Positions 26,601 through 36,881 are shown, counted from the stretch's first letter. The stretch is DNA of 64,000 bases from Nymphalis io (GCF_905147045.1 NC_065896.1:8705001-8769000); one strand, 5' to 3'. The notes: generated from the sequence alone by a model not told the origin. Made by a program: numbers and translations.

Positions 26601-27001
26601 CAATGATGTCATATCATGGTCAAAGTTGTTTATTTATCTACTCCTACCATTGAAATCGGTTATCTATTATGTATAAGCGAAATACGAGGAGTATTTCGCT
26701 TACTGACTTGACTCATTACGAGATCTCCAAAACTATAAGCCCGATGGGTTTGAAATTTTGCATAATTACTCCGTTCGCGATGAGAAGCTTACTAAGAATT
26801 TTTAGAAATTACCAATTACATTGAGGGGAAATGCGAGGGGACTTTGTACGAATTTTATCCGTACGAAGTCGGGACAGGGCTACTAGCTAGTAGAGCACAT
26901 TTGCTTAGCGTAGTTGATATAAATTAAATTCAATATTCCTTTTCAGGTATCTTCTCTTCTATCACAAGACTGTTTTGGAGTACGAGTGTGAAGTCTCATA
27001 A
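19187..27001 (+). CDS. Nonstop / USP22-type ubiquitin hydrolase of the SAGA DUB module
   Basis: Seven coding exons join without a frame break: 19187-19306, 19626-19861, 20082-20247, 21799-21909, 23239-23378, 23951-24583, 26947-27001 (1461 bp, 486 residues). All junctions are GT-AG. An N-terminal ZnF-UBP (residues about 6-105, Cys/His-rich) anchors the enzyme to its partners. The USP fold follows, with Cys box NLGSTCFMNC (catalytic Cys about 167), QQDAHEF, zinc-ribbon CxxC pairs, and His box GHYTAY (His about 436) with CDD following. The family removes ubiquitin from histone H2B as part of SAGA with Sgf11, ENY2 and Ataxin-7-like subunits in the nucleus. The terminal 'GYLLFYHK...LEYE' is typical of USP22 and lies in a small exon beyond a retrotransposon-bearing intron. 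Length fits insect orthologues; all catalytic residues are present. The start at 19187 is the first ATG in a frame that otherwise opens with GTG. Confidence 0.95.
19626..19861 (+). CDS. nonstop exon 2 (ZnF-UBP core)
   Basis: Acceptor ttgttcag, donor AAA|gtaagt. Carries CxxC and H/C ligands of the ubiquitin-binding zinc finger, including the GxIYCAQCQDYIYD segment that marks USP22/nonstop. Confidence 0.93.
20082..20247 (+). CDS. nonstop exon 3 (catalytic Cys box)
   Basis: Acceptor tttatttag, donor CAG|gtaatt. Holds the linker and the GLRGLQNLGSTCFMNCIVQ start of the USP domain with the nucleophilic Cys. Confidence 0.94.
20614..20671. repeat. (AT)n microsatellite
   Basis: Uninterrupted AT dinucleotide run of about 58 bases in nonstop intron 3; likely length-polymorphic. 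Confidence 0.95.
21799..21909 (+). CDS. nonstop exon 4
   Basis: 37 codons, phase 0 both ends; acceptor tttttttacag, donor CAG|gtaact. Encodes THTPLLRDYF and the CLVCE element after the Cys box. Confidence 0.93.
22460..22600 (+). repeat. Degraded family A retroposon fragment
   Basis: Contains the family A landmarks 'gcattggcgatgtaag', 'atttcttac', 'gaccacttacctt' and an A-rich end, with many substitutions. Lies in nonstop intron 4. Confidence 0.5.
22770..22848 (-). repeat. SINE family B head fragment
   Basis: On the minus strand this reads as the tRNA-like head: an A-box-like region, then GGTTTGAACCC-type B box (here gggtttgaaccc read on plus). Only the head remains. Located in nonstop intron 4. 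Confidence 0.6.
23239..23378 (+). CDS. nonstop exon 5
   Basis: Acceptor atttccag, donor CACAG|gtacga. Encodes WTHARHLAGYEQQDAHEFF, the USP QQDA(H/S)EF box. Markedly G+C-richer at third positions than exons 1-4. Confidence 0.94.
23545..23848 (+). mobile_element. tRNA-headed SINE-like element, family B (2)
   Basis: Starts gccgagatggcccagtgg (A box), then gggttcaaacccggg (B box), then the shared body and 'gcccagcagtgggacattcacaggctgttacgg' type tail. It lies wholly in nonstop intron 5, in the sense orientation. No clear target duplication was seen. Confidence 0.85.
23951..24583 (+). CDS. nonstop exon 6 (large catalytic exon)
   Basis: Acceptor actgttttag, donor GAAGG|gtacgt. Encodes CNCIIDQIFTGGLQSDV, the zinc-ribbon CxxC pairs, LPIVASFHLKRFEH and the GHYTAY His box. 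The frame stays open ten codons past the donor to 24617, but that tail is intronic; the true end is at 26947-27001. Confidence 0.95.
24681..25031 (-). pseudogene. RTE C-terminal (post-RT) fragment
   Basis: About 116 codons with WQWAGHI and the GRPPARWSDDIRK motif near the end, a hallmark of lepidopteran RTE ORF C-termini. It is frame-shifted from 25067-25588 by the intervening 35 bp. Confidence 0.8.
25067..25588 (-). pseudogene. RTE reverse-transcriptase fragment
   Basis: About 173 codons with the catalytic FADD box, the template-grip 'LRMNLDKTKIMFNE' region and 'YLGQTLQLG', all standard in RTE-clade RTs. The frame is closed at both ends relative to flanking homologous pieces, so it is a broken gene. 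Confidence 0.85.
26146..26403 (-). pseudogene. RTE endonuclease/RT linker fragment
   Basis: About 85 codons upstream of the RT core, with 'EIDFIMTDKRQIYRDVSI', matching the end of the apurinic-endonuclease domain in RTE elements, followed by the usual charged linker. Confidence 0.65.
26640..26910. repeat. Degraded repeat with a perfect 11-bp hairpin
   Basis: After the RTE insertion, intron 6 holds a segment with text of the type 'aaactataagcccgatgggtttgaaatttt' and an end near 'gctactagctagt', similar from memory to dispersed lepidopteran elements (CTAGT end suggests Helitron-like, not proven). A perfect hairpin lies at 26675-26685/26691-26701 with a five-base loop. Confidence 0.35.
26947..27001 (+). 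CDS. nonstop exon 7 (C-terminal coding exon)
   Basis: Acceptor attccttttcag. Adds 17 residues and TAA, including YLLFYHK and LEYE, which match the end of USP22-family proteins. The phase joins exactly to exon 6 (GG|G). About 2.36 kb of intron, largely mobile-element DNA, separates it from exon 6. Confidence 0.93.
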
Positions 27002-27125
27002 ATCACAAGTGACGGTATTGATTGGTTTTCTGTGATTGGCCGACATCGGCACTTGATGGAAATTTCATTCAATCGATCGACGTTGTATTAATGCTTCGTA
27101 GTATTCACTTCTAAATTGTATACTG

Positions 27126-27131
27126 AATAAA
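27126..27131 (+). terminator. Candidate nonstop polyadenylation signal
   Basis: AATAAA about 125 bp after the stop codon; the first canonical hexamer in the 3' UTR. Later AATAAA copies exist near 27436 and 27672, so alternative 3' ends are possible. Confidence 0.5.
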
Positions 27132-29541
27132 ATACATATGTTAATATGTTCTGGCGTGATATTAGTGCGTAGATGTTCGTACGGAATCTTGTATATTTTG
27201 CGAGATATATGATTTTTTTTTTAGTTTTAGTTATAAGCTTAATTTTAACTGTAGATATTTCCGTTTGTGACTAGTAAATTATTATTATTGTATGTGGACT
27301 GAAAAAAAAATTCTCAACTACCTTTTTAATTTTATAACAAGCTTTGCTTTATTGAGCATAAATGAAGTGTATGACCTATGTATTGCTAAAATAATTTCCT
27401 TGTTCTAAACGAACGATTATTATTAACACATATAAATCCGGCAATAAATAAGTATTAAACAAAAGTAAGGAAAAAAAAAAGTGTTTGAATAATCCGTGTA
27501 AACTACAGAACAATTATAACTACCTCGTTTTTATTTGCATTTGCTTCGTAATGTTCATTGTCCCTGATGTATAGGAATGGTTTTATTTATTAGTAGACTT
27601 CGGTAAACATATGTTACACAAGTAATATTTTAATTCGCGTAAATATTGTACAATTAATGCTTCGATAAAAAAATAAATAAACGTTTTACAAGAAACGCCA
27701 TGATCACACATTCCCTTTTAGTTACCTCATTGAAATTGAAATCTTAATTTTTAAGCAAGTAATATTAAATTGTTAATTTGGTAATAAATGTAGGCAGATA
27801 TATTTTATAAATGTTAGTGTAACGGTTCACCTTAGTCAACTTTCTAATGTGTTTGTCTCAACAATATAATAATATATATAGTATTCGTACAATGGTAGTG
27901 TTATTTCCTCTTATGTCGTTCCCGTGTGTATAATATCTATCGTAGTTTGTAACCCGACTGAACTGACATTAGTTTAATGTGATATTTAATATTTATATAA
28001 CATGTATTTAAAAGTAGAACTTATGAATTTCATTTCCTTGTAGTACCTTCATTCTTGTCATAAGCGAAATGATAAATAATCAATGGAGTATATCACGTTT
28101 TAAAGCAACACATCCTATTTCAGATATAGTTATATTATTAATAGCGAACTTTTAAGTAGATCTCGAATTGTTAAAGTAAATATAAATGTATTGAAACTAC
28201 ATAAATATGTAAATCATTACATATATTCATTAAATAATCTTCAATACGTACTTGTAAAATGCACATGGCGTTATGAGCTGATTTAAGGTGCGTAAAAGTA
28301 TTTGTCTATAGCAGAGAACAATTATTGCAAAACAAAAAAAAAAAATAATAAACAAAATATAACAATTTAAAAATATTTGCAATTTCCGCATATTATATTA
28401 GAATTAGGCATTGTAAAATAAGATTTTCGTATTTAAATGTATTTTAACTATGAAAACTATCCTGTGTACATTAAATGTCAATTTTTTTTCAAATGTCTTA
28501 TTTAATATTAGAAATAAATATAGGTATGGCCGTGTGTTATATCCATGACATGTTTCACAATATTAAGAAAAACAAATTAGTTTATATTTTGACACAATTA
28601 TGTAATGATAGAACAAAATAACGTACTATTTTAGTGAAACACCATCAAGTAGATGCACAAATTCAGCCTAATCATTCACGGTCCATATGTATTTTAAAAG
28701 TTGATTAGTTAAACAATGTCGTCTTCTTCTTTCGAATGTAAAATTAATTATGACAGAAAGAGAGAAATCAATGTTTAACTAAACAAAGTTCAGTAAGGCC
28801 GGTATTGGATAGCTTACAATCATGTGATAATCTGTCAAATGTCTTACAATATGTAATGTCATGTCTGTCAAATGTTTTTGTTGTTTATTTTTATTATCTA
28901 TTCTATTTCCAAATTAAATATGACAGAATAAGTAATTCCAACCAATCACACGTCTTGTAATTCAATACGAGTAGATATATTCTATACGTAATAGCAATCA
29001 TTGAATAATGCAACTACTTCATATTGTAATATGGTTATTAAATGTGTAATTTTCTTCGTGATTATTAATGTCTGTAATAATATCACTTATAAATGTCAAA
29101 CATGTCACGTATCGACTGTAATAGAAATAAAAATATAATCGTCTTAAAACTTTTTTTTTTTTAATTTTAAGTACCTACCTTCTGTCGGTCTGGAAAATAT
29201 ATTTTAATATTGATTTGCATCTGCCTCGTTCGTCCAGCAATTGAGCTTACGTATCTACAGAGTCTGAGGTCTCTGGTTCGAATCTGGTGCCAATACAAAG
29301 TTATTAATAAAATGTATTCTTGAGTATTAGCGGATGTAGTAAGTTTTTAGCATAATATATCGGCGCAGTCGGCTAGTTCTTAAGATTGGTCACCATTCCG
29401 AAATTCGGTCAATACAAAATGCTTGATAACCAACAGTTTGCGAATGTTCTAATTTTACTGTATACTTAGACGACTTCCTGTATCAACGTCATAGGTATAG
29501 TGTAAAAATGTAATTACAGAACTAGTATTACTGTGTAATTT
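27132..29541. other. Non-coding region downstream of nonstop
   Basis: AT-rich, no coding exon seen. The left part may be long 3' UTR. A tRNA-like B-box stretch ('ctggttcgaatctggtgcc') occurs near 29268-29290 but without a matching A box or cloverleaf, so it is not called as a tRNA. Confidence 0.4.
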
Positions 29542-29806
29542 ACTGGTGGTAGGGTTTTGTGCAAGCTCGTCTGGGTAGGTACCACCAGATATTCTACCGC
29601 AACACAACAGTACTTGTTTGTGTTCCGGTTTGAAGGGCGAGTGAGCCAGTATAACTACAGGCACATGGGACATAACATCTTAGTTCCCAAGGTTGGTGGC
29701 GCATTGGTGATGTAAGCGATGGTTAACATTTCTTACAAAGCCAATGTCTATGGGCGTTGGTGACCACTTAACATCACGTGACACTACCTATGAAATAAAA
29801 AAAAAC
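29542..29806 (+). mobile_element. Retroposon tail copy, family A (3)
   Basis: Plus-strand member of the family at 7580 and 9765: starts 'ctggtggtagggttttgtgcaagctcg' and ends in poly-A near 29806. More diverged and with small deletions. No coding capacity. Confidence 0.8.
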
Positions 29807-31432
29807 CTTTTGAAAAAAGCAATAATGTAGTTACATATATATTAAATGGAAGCTGTAAATAAAACCATATTATTCATATTTTTATTTTATTGCATAATAA
29901 CGTGAACAAAAATTGCTTAGCAATGACTATTAACTAAAAGGAATATAAATAAAATAAACGTGTACAATAGTACAATACGTTATTACAATATATAATTTAC
30001 ATATTTAAAGACTCGTCTCATTTGTTGAGAATAATAACTATGAGTATTTTAAATTCTATGATTCCGTTTTCAAATGGAGACTATTCGAGCCAAACTATCA
30101 CAATTTATTCAGACAAATCTCCCACTTAAAGTGGTATAATAATATATATTGAAATACAAGCTGAAAAATTAACGCCCTTACCTATAAACCTTGTTTTGGG
30201 GAGTGATTCGTTAAACAATGCTGTGTCGTCTTCTTTCGAATGCCAAACAATGCCAGAAAGAGAATCAGTGTTTAACAAAACACTCGCCAAGCAACGTTTC
30301 TAACTATGCCGTCTGTAGTGGCCGTCGTGGCGTTTGGACTCTACTACCACTTACCATCAGGTGGAGTAGAGTCACTTGCCCTCCCGGCGAATATAAAAAA
30401 AATGCCGTAATATTATTAGACAGAAAACGATGACACTTGAAATACTTGAATAGTGTCCTACAAAAATTAATTTGCAAAGCTATTGTCATACGAAGAAATG
30501 TATTTAACCAACTACAGACTAGGAATCAAAATAAGCAAATATTTTGTAACAAGAAACAGCTATAATAAATATATAGAATTTTTTATTAGTTCATATGAAA
30601 AACCCGAAGCATTTGACTTAAATATCTATTTCGTATACATATATTTCGCCTCGTTTATAATGGATGAATATTCAACTTATACCAAGTTACGTTGTTTATT
30701 ATCAAAGGAATCAGATTAACTATACTTAGAATTTTCCAATAAATTGATTGAGGAACCGAATTTTAATAAAAAATATATATTATGTCACTCATGTAGCTTC
30801 TTACTTAATATTATTTTTTTAATTTATTTCTTTACTTACAACATTTATTGAAAAATTATTGTTCTGTTATGTTTTCAATGACATATTTATTGTCATCATA
30901 TAATAAACTACATCTAAAATGTGGATAAGAAATAAGTATAGCTTATTCCAACCACAAGAGCAGTAAATAATAAACGAGACATTGACATTAAATTGACGTG
31001 ATATTCATTATGTGTGTTCATTATGGATTACAGAAAAATGGCGTCTTGTATGTCGGAAGTTATTGAAACTTTGGAAGCAAAATTAAAGTCGATATAACTA
31101 GTTAAGTGGAATAATGTTGCTTTATAAATAAGGATATATTAATCAAGAACTCTATGTAGAGCATTATAGCATATCAGACTCCTTCTTCGATTGGAATAGG
31201 CTAGTTATATTTAATTAAATTATAATGTTGACATAGAATATATTGAACTTTAAAATTCCATTCATACAATTAACAGTATAGTTCGAACCAACAAACCCAA
31301 AGTACCTCAAAATTGAGAATTCTTGAAATAAAAAAATCACAACAAATACTGAAATAAAATCTATGAGAACAAAAAAATATATATGTATAAAAATAAAATA
31401 TTGTCAAAGAATTGAGCAGGCGCACCAGCGCG
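29807..31432. other. Intergenic region, 3' of SPATA20
   Basis: AT-rich; apart from the short tail at 30315-30410 I see no gene or structured element. The minus-strand SPATA20 3' UTR should occupy part of the right end; no canonical AATAAA could be placed confidently. Confidence 0.4.
30315..30410 (+). repeat. Short family A-related 3' tail
   Basis: Carries 'ccacttaccatcaggtgga' and an A-rich end ('ataaaaaaaat'), the same 3' landmarks as family A with a different 5' part. Probably a related retroposon tail. Confidence 0.5.
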
Positions 31433-31548
31433 CTACTCGTCGAGCAGGTCGCCGAGCTGCTTGCTGTCGGTGACGGGCAGCGAGCAGGCGTAGCGCCGAC
31501 ACACGTACGCGGTGGGCACGTCGCCCGCACTGCGCACGCGCGCCAGCA
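31433..31548 (-). CDS. SPATA20 terminal exon
   Basis: Acceptor gtgtgtgcgcag, then 37 codons and TAG. Encodes TAYVCRRYACSLPVTD, equivalent to the C-terminal 'TAYVC...CS.P.TD' of SPATA20 proteins. Extremely G+C-rich. Confidence 0.92.
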
Positions 31549-34500
31549 CTGCGCACACACACGACACATTACGGCGAATCAGTCAGTTCATAGAGAACGT
31601 CTGATCTCGCTCTTTTTTAAAGAATGAATAGACTGAACAAAAAATTACCTTCTAAATTGCAGTTATTACATAAAAACCCATTTGTTGGCTAACACTAACG
31701 GATTGAAATTATGGATCTGCCGGAAATCACGTTTAAAGCCTGTTAATATAATAAAGGCACGCAAATGCTAGTGACAATTTGTAACCTGACTCTTCTTCCT
31801 TTTATACATTTCAATCGTGTACATAAAGTGAAGACTGATCTTCACATCGAGAGCTTATATTTATGTGATTTGAAATAATAGAGCAGTATTTGTGATTTGA
31901 AATAATACATGTATAATATGAGTATGAAATAGCAATCAGATGAATCACTAACTCTACATCAGTAGCGAAAGGACTCACGTATGTCGGACATACCGGCGGG
32001 CGCGTCGGCGGCGGGGTCGGCCACGGCCAGCACGCGGCCCGGCAGCAGGCGCGAGCGCACCACGCGCACCAACTCCAACGTGCGCGGGTCCGAACAACCA
32101 CCCGCTATTAGAACCTGAAATATATTAAATCATTTTAAAACTTAATAATGACATGATAAAATTGCACTGTAAATTCTGACTGGTGATCTTTTAGCGATCA
32201 ATATTCACAATCTAGGTGTGTTCAAAATCCTTTTTTGTGTTTTATGGTCAAAATATATATATTTAATAATTGAATCGATCGGTGTTTTTTTTAACTTAAT
32301 TAGTAACCAATTTTCACAGCAGTTCCTTCCAATTAACATAATGTATTAAATGTATGAGTATGTCACGAATATAAAAGATTGATAAATGTAAATAAATCAC
32401 TCATTATAAATATGATTATAATAACAAATTGTTCACACCTGTGTAGGAGAATCATTGTAAAACATGAGTGCAGACATCATTTCAGGCAGAGCTGTAGGCG
32501 TATCGTTTAAGCGCTTGGAAAAGGCAATTAATATTTTTTTTGCCATTTCCTTCTCTAGCTCTCCTTCGGATGTAGCACTTTTATCTGCATACACGGCTAG
32601 GCGTAGTAAGTTGTGACATGAAACACTGTTGCCTGATGGTTCTGCACCATCTTGATCTATAAGAAATATAACAGAAATTTTAATATTTAAATGAACGAAG
32701 TCAAAATTATTTGGTGGTAAACTGTAAATCAGCACACAGCAGCAATGCAAGCCGTGATGGCCTAGTGGTAAGAACGCGTGAATCTTAACCAATGGTCGTG
32801 GGTTCAAACCCGGGCAAGCACCACTGAATATTCATGTGCTTAATTTGTATATATAATTCATCTCGTGCTTGACCTTGAAAGAAAACATCGCGAGGAAACC
32901 TGCATGTGTCTAATTTAATTGAAATTCTGCCACATGTGTATTCTACCAACCCTCATTGGAGCTGCGTGGTGAAATAAGCTCCAAACCTTCCTTAGCCCAG
33001 CAGAGGGACATTAACAGGCTGTTACTGTTACTGTAAACTGTAAATGTCTCTCTGGGAATCACCCACTATTCCCACTCACGAGTTATTCTACCGCCAGCGC
33101 GTCTATGTTATAATTAATGATTAATATCTTCTACAATGGCAATATCTATGGACGTCAGAGACCGCTGATCATCAGCTAGTATATTCGTCTTTCGATGATA
33201 ATTAACAAAAAAATATATATTACCTTCTTTTAACCTTAAAACGACAGTATTATCCTCAGTGGAACATGTGAAATATCCTCCATTTTCATCATCCCAGAAT
33301 AAGTCATTTTGCTTCATTTGCAATTCACGTGCCCAATTAAGCCACTTCAAGTCAAGAGATGCTTCATACAAGTCCAGTAAACCCTTAATTAGAAAGGCGT
33401 AGTCATCCAAAAATCCTTGAATAGGCTGATTACTGAAACAGGTACATATTTATTAGTACTGTTTAAGTGTACCTGTCTCTTTAAATATTTTGTCCAAAAT
33501 AACAACTTACGTTTGAACAATGTTTCCATTATCAGCTTTGTAACAAGAATGGAGAAGAGTTTTAACATTAGGGTCAAATAGATATTCTTTGACAAATTGC
33601 GCAGTTTTAATTGCATCTTCCACAAAACATTTTTCTCCTAAACCTTGTCCAGCCTGCGATAAGCCTGATATTAGAAGTCCATTCCAAGAGCACAGAATTT
33701 TTGTATCTAAATGTGGTCTTGGTCTTTTTAAGCGCTCTTCGTGCAATATATTAATACAATTAGATATTACTTCATTGAACTGCTCTGGAGTAAGACCGAA
33801 TTTCGACATAGTTTCTTCTTTACTTCCATATACAATTAGAACATTTTTATCTGTGAGCTCTTCATGAGGATCACTGTCAGGTGATATATTACCATTTTCT
33901 TTTACACTGAAGTAATCGCAAAATATTTCTAAATAAGAAAGAGCTCCAATTGTTTTATGTCCAAGAAGGGATTCCAGTTCATTATATTCCCACACACAAA
34001 ATGCTCCTTCTCTCTTATGTAATGCACCATATGTTGGATATGAATCTGCATCTTCTGCACTATAATAGCCCCCAAGTTCATGTCGTAAATCTCTGTTTAC
34101 GTATTTTACAATGTCGCGGACAACTTCTGCAAAAAAATCATTTTTTGTCGCAAGGTAAGCGTCAGTGTAAGCAACCATTAATTGGGCTTGGTCATAGAGC
34201 ATCTTTTCAAAATGTGGAACATGCCAGTCATTATCTACAGAATAACGAGCGAATCCACTAGATACATGATCGTGAATGCCACCTTTAGCAATTTTAGTTA
34301 AAGTGTGTAGGCACATTTCTAAGCACCTTTTTCCTTCAGCATGATTTTTGTCTCTTGCATAGAAATGAAATAAAAAGTTTAATATGGAAGCTTGTGGAAA
34401 TTTTGGCGCTGTCCCGAATCCGCCAAATTCTGGTTCAAATAATGACATGTAACGTCGTACACACTTATTCCATGTTGCTTCGCCGGGTACCGATAGAGTC

Positions 34501-35060
34501 TCAACATTTACTTTAGAAATATTTTCTAAAGCATCCATAATATTACTGCTAGCTTCAAGAAACTGTGCCTGGTTATCTTTCCATTTTTTCGCTAAAGACA
34601 ACAAGACTGTTTTAAAACCTGGGCGTCCCCACCGATCTTCTGGTGGGAAATAAGTGCCACCTGTTACTGGGCGTAAATCAGGTGTGAGAAAAACTGACAT
34701 AGGCCAACCCCCTCCTCCCTGAGTTGCCATGATGAAAAGCATATAAACTCGATCTAAATCTGGTCGTTCTTCACGATCAACTTTTATGTTAACAAAATGC
34801 TCATTCATAACCTTGGCGACATCTTCATTTTCAAAAGATTCCTTTTCCATAACATGGCACCAGTGACATGTAGAATATCCCACAGAAAGAAATATAAGTT
34901 TATTTTCTTTTTTAGCTTTATCGATAGCTTCTTGGCACCATGGATACCAGTCTACTGGATTATGGGCATGTTGTAATAAATATGGTGATTTTTCAGTAAC
35001 CAATCTGTTTGTATGTTTTGGATTTTCAGTTTGGTTAGAATCTGTTTTATCTGAAGCCAT
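31433..35060 (-). CDS. SPATA20: thioredoxin-domain (DUF255) protein
   Basis: Five exons, all GT-AG and in frame: 35060-33511 (within an exon open to acceptor 35133), 33432-33224, 32656-32439, 32114-31979, 31548-31433 (stop TAG). From the ATG at 35060 this gives 742 residues; human SPATA20 is somewhat longer because of its presequence. Near the N-terminus is the thioredoxin-like region: KSPYLLQHAHNPVDWYPW, then GYSTCHWCHVM with CHWC at about 65-68, and VDREERPDLD. The middle and C-terminal parts carry the alpha/alpha-barrel-like motifs GGFGTAPKFP, HDHVSSGF.RYS, WHVPHFEKMLYDQAQL and YSAEDADS. The family is widespread from bacteria to mammals; its role is poorly defined, possibly redox-linked, mitochondrial or spermatid-associated. 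The first-exon reading continues upstream with a Ser/Arg/Leu-rich stretch, so translation probably starts in an earlier exon. Confidence 0.94.
31979..32114 (-). CDS. SPATA20 exon 5
   Basis: Acceptor atatttcag, donor ATAC|gtgagt. Encodes VLIAGGCSDPRTLELV and an LLPGRVLAVAD strand. Very G+C-rich compared with exons 2-4 of the same gene. Confidence 0.92.
32439..32656 (-). CDS. SPATA20 exon 4
   Basis: Acceptor atttcttatag, donor ACAG|gtgtga. Encodes DQDGAEPSGNSVS.HNLLRL and the ALPEMMSAL segment, family landmarks. Confidence 0.93.
32717..32729. repeat. Left target-site duplication of SINE B(3)
   Basis: GTAAACTGTAAAT, identical to 33033-33045. Confidence 0.8.
32730..33032 (+). mobile_element. 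tRNA-headed SINE-like element, family B (3), with target-site duplication
   Basis: Inside the SPATA20 intron between exons 3 and 4, antisense to the gene. Head 'gccgtgatggcctagtggtaag' (A box) and 'gggttcaaacccgggc' (B box), then the common body and 'agcccagcagagggacattaacaggctgttac' tail. Flanked by a perfect 13-bp direct repeat, GTAAACTGTAAAT, at 32717-32729 and 33033-33045. Confidence 0.85.
33033..33045. repeat. Right target-site duplication of SINE B(3)
   Basis: GTAAACTGTAAAT, identical to 32717-32729. Confidence 0.8.
33224..33432 (-). CDS. SPATA20 exon 3
   Basis: Acceptor acctgtttcag, donor GAAG|gtaata. Encodes GFLDDYAFLIKGLLDLYEAS and the DLFWDDENGGYF motif, both strongly conserved in SPATA20. 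Confidence 0.93.
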
Positions 35061-35133
35061 TTTAATGATACTATCACTGATACTTCTTGTTAGTTGTGGT
35101 GGCAGCAGATAAGTGTGTCCAAATGAAGAAAAT
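33511..35133 (-). CDS. SPATA20 large exon (thioredoxin and barrel regions)
   Basis: Acceptor tatgtttttag at 35134, donor CAAAC|gtaagt at 33511. The open frame continues upstream of the ATG at 35060 through a presequence-like stretch (SSFGHTYLLPPQLTRSIS) as far as the acceptor, which suggests the N-terminus is encoded by another exon. The first base of the exon is the third base of a codon. Confidence 0.9.
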
Positions 35134-36338
35134 CTAAAAACATAAACATAGCTCTTAATATAGGTTTTAGTACACATTTCAGTACTATATGAATATATAA
35201 AGTTCATTTTATAATATTTTATTGAAATTTTTGTGTCGGATGTTCACCTGCTGGTTTGATTCTTAACCTATATATGGTATGGTAGGTAATAGGACAAGAT
35301 TATGCTTGTAGCATTGTACAATTAATACTTTTAATCGATATATATTTGGCTGAATCTTTTGTTTCTTACTAAATTGTATAATGAGCTAGCTAATGTTCGA
35401 CTTGCTTTAATATTTCGAAAAAAGAATATTCAATACAATTAGCATTGAATTTGTCACAGTTTGTTAGGGACAAATTTTGTCATACTATTGTAGTTTGATT
35501 GCCTACCTGAGGCTTTCTTTGGAAATGTTTTTTTCTGGTGGGTTTGTTTCTAGCAACTATAGGAGTGTTTGTTCACTGAATATGTTTAACAATAATGTCC
35601 TAAGTTGATTGATAGAGGGATTTAATTTTGACACCTAATATAGAGATTTACCCTTATCGCTTAATGTGCAATAAGCCTTAGTAATAAAAAAAGTATAAGT
35701 TAGTAAACAAATAATTGCTTCAGAATTTTTTCGCCAATTTAAGCTAGTGCCATATATTTTAATATATGCAACATGCAGAAAATGTTAAGAAATAGTTTAC
35801 CTTTTTATTGCATTTAAAAGGAATATCATAAAATGTATTGCTAACCCTTTATTTGTAAAAAATGTGTAAAATAGCCTATTTTTAATATTAAAAAAAAAAG
35901 TTTTATCATACATTTCTTAATACACCTATACATTAATATACTACAAAGGTGATTTATTATATAGGTTTTATTATAATTTAATTTTTAACTATAATTTTAT
36001 AAACAATTTTTATAATAAACGAATTATATTAAATCGTAAGCTATAATTTTAGTACAAACACTTACATGAATCAGAATGCTATATTATAAACAATCAAATC
36101 AAAACAAAACAAGGTCACATAACAACTCTTATAATCTATTAATAGGTGTATTATAGCTTATCTTGTACCTACTAAAATTAAACACAAAATGAAACTTTTC
36201 GTCTTAAGTATTATATAATAACTTGAACTTTTTACCTTTTATTAAAACTGAAATCCCGATTTAAGCATACCGGGTTTATAAATAAAGACTCCTTTGAAGT
36301 GTGGTGGTTTAAATTAATATTTTTTAATCTATTATCAC

Positions 36339-36384
36339 CTGTCGACAAACGTCGTAATAACAAAACAGCACGGCCTGTAGGCAT
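36339..36384 (-). CDS. Possible SPATA20 first coding exon (mitochondrial presequence)
   Basis: ATG at 36384 opens MPTGRAVLLLRRLST, a basic, Leu/Ser-rich, acid-free stretch of the kind found in mitochondrial targeting peptides, then a good donor ACAG|gtgata at 36339. It sits about 1.2 kb upstream of the SPATA20 large exon on the same strand. It ends in phase 1, but the large exon needs phase 2, so a direct join breaks the frame. Either a small exon of 3n+1 bases lies between, the assembly has a one-base indel, or this is not the true first exon. Confidence 0.35.
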
Positions 36385-36560
36385 AGTAATTAGAAGTGAT
36401 AATAATAAAATACGTCACAGTTCCATAAATTTCCACAAAATAAATTTACATTTCACATTTGAAAGTTGTTTATATGACAGACGACAGTTGTGAGTGGACT
36501 TTACACTGACAAGTGACAGCTGACTGCAGTGCAGAATGCAGATAGTATTTGATGTAGACA
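36385..36560 (-). promoter_or_regulatory. Probable SPATA20 promoter region
   Basis: Upstream of the candidate first exon. Contains TGACGTA (a CRE-like core seen on the minus strand, near 36410) and a run of GTCA/TGAC-type repeats at 36476-36530. No TATA box is obvious. Confidence 0.3.
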
Positions 36561-36881
36561 GCCGTACGTAATATCTCATCACTTTCTGAAATTACACGAT
36601 CGAGTTATGTGATCAGTTTCGAGGTTATCCTTATAGAATAGCTCTCTTGGTGTCTTAAGAATAGAAATATATTGGGAGTCGAAATTAAACTTTTTTTACC
36701 ATTTATCTAAAAAAAAAATCAATCAACCAGTAGAAAACAGTTTTATGCAATACAGTACGCCTAAACTTATACGCAACCGAAGTTAATTTCACCGGTTAGT
36801 ATGGGTTCAAGAATAATTGATATCTTTCAACTTGATTTTAAAACAGTTCTACCCAATCGAGTAGGTTTTAATTTTATAGAC

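Noticed and set aside
29268..29300. Possible tRNA gene (B-box-like ggttcgaatc)
   Set aside because: No acceptor stem or A box in register; most likely a decayed SINE head.
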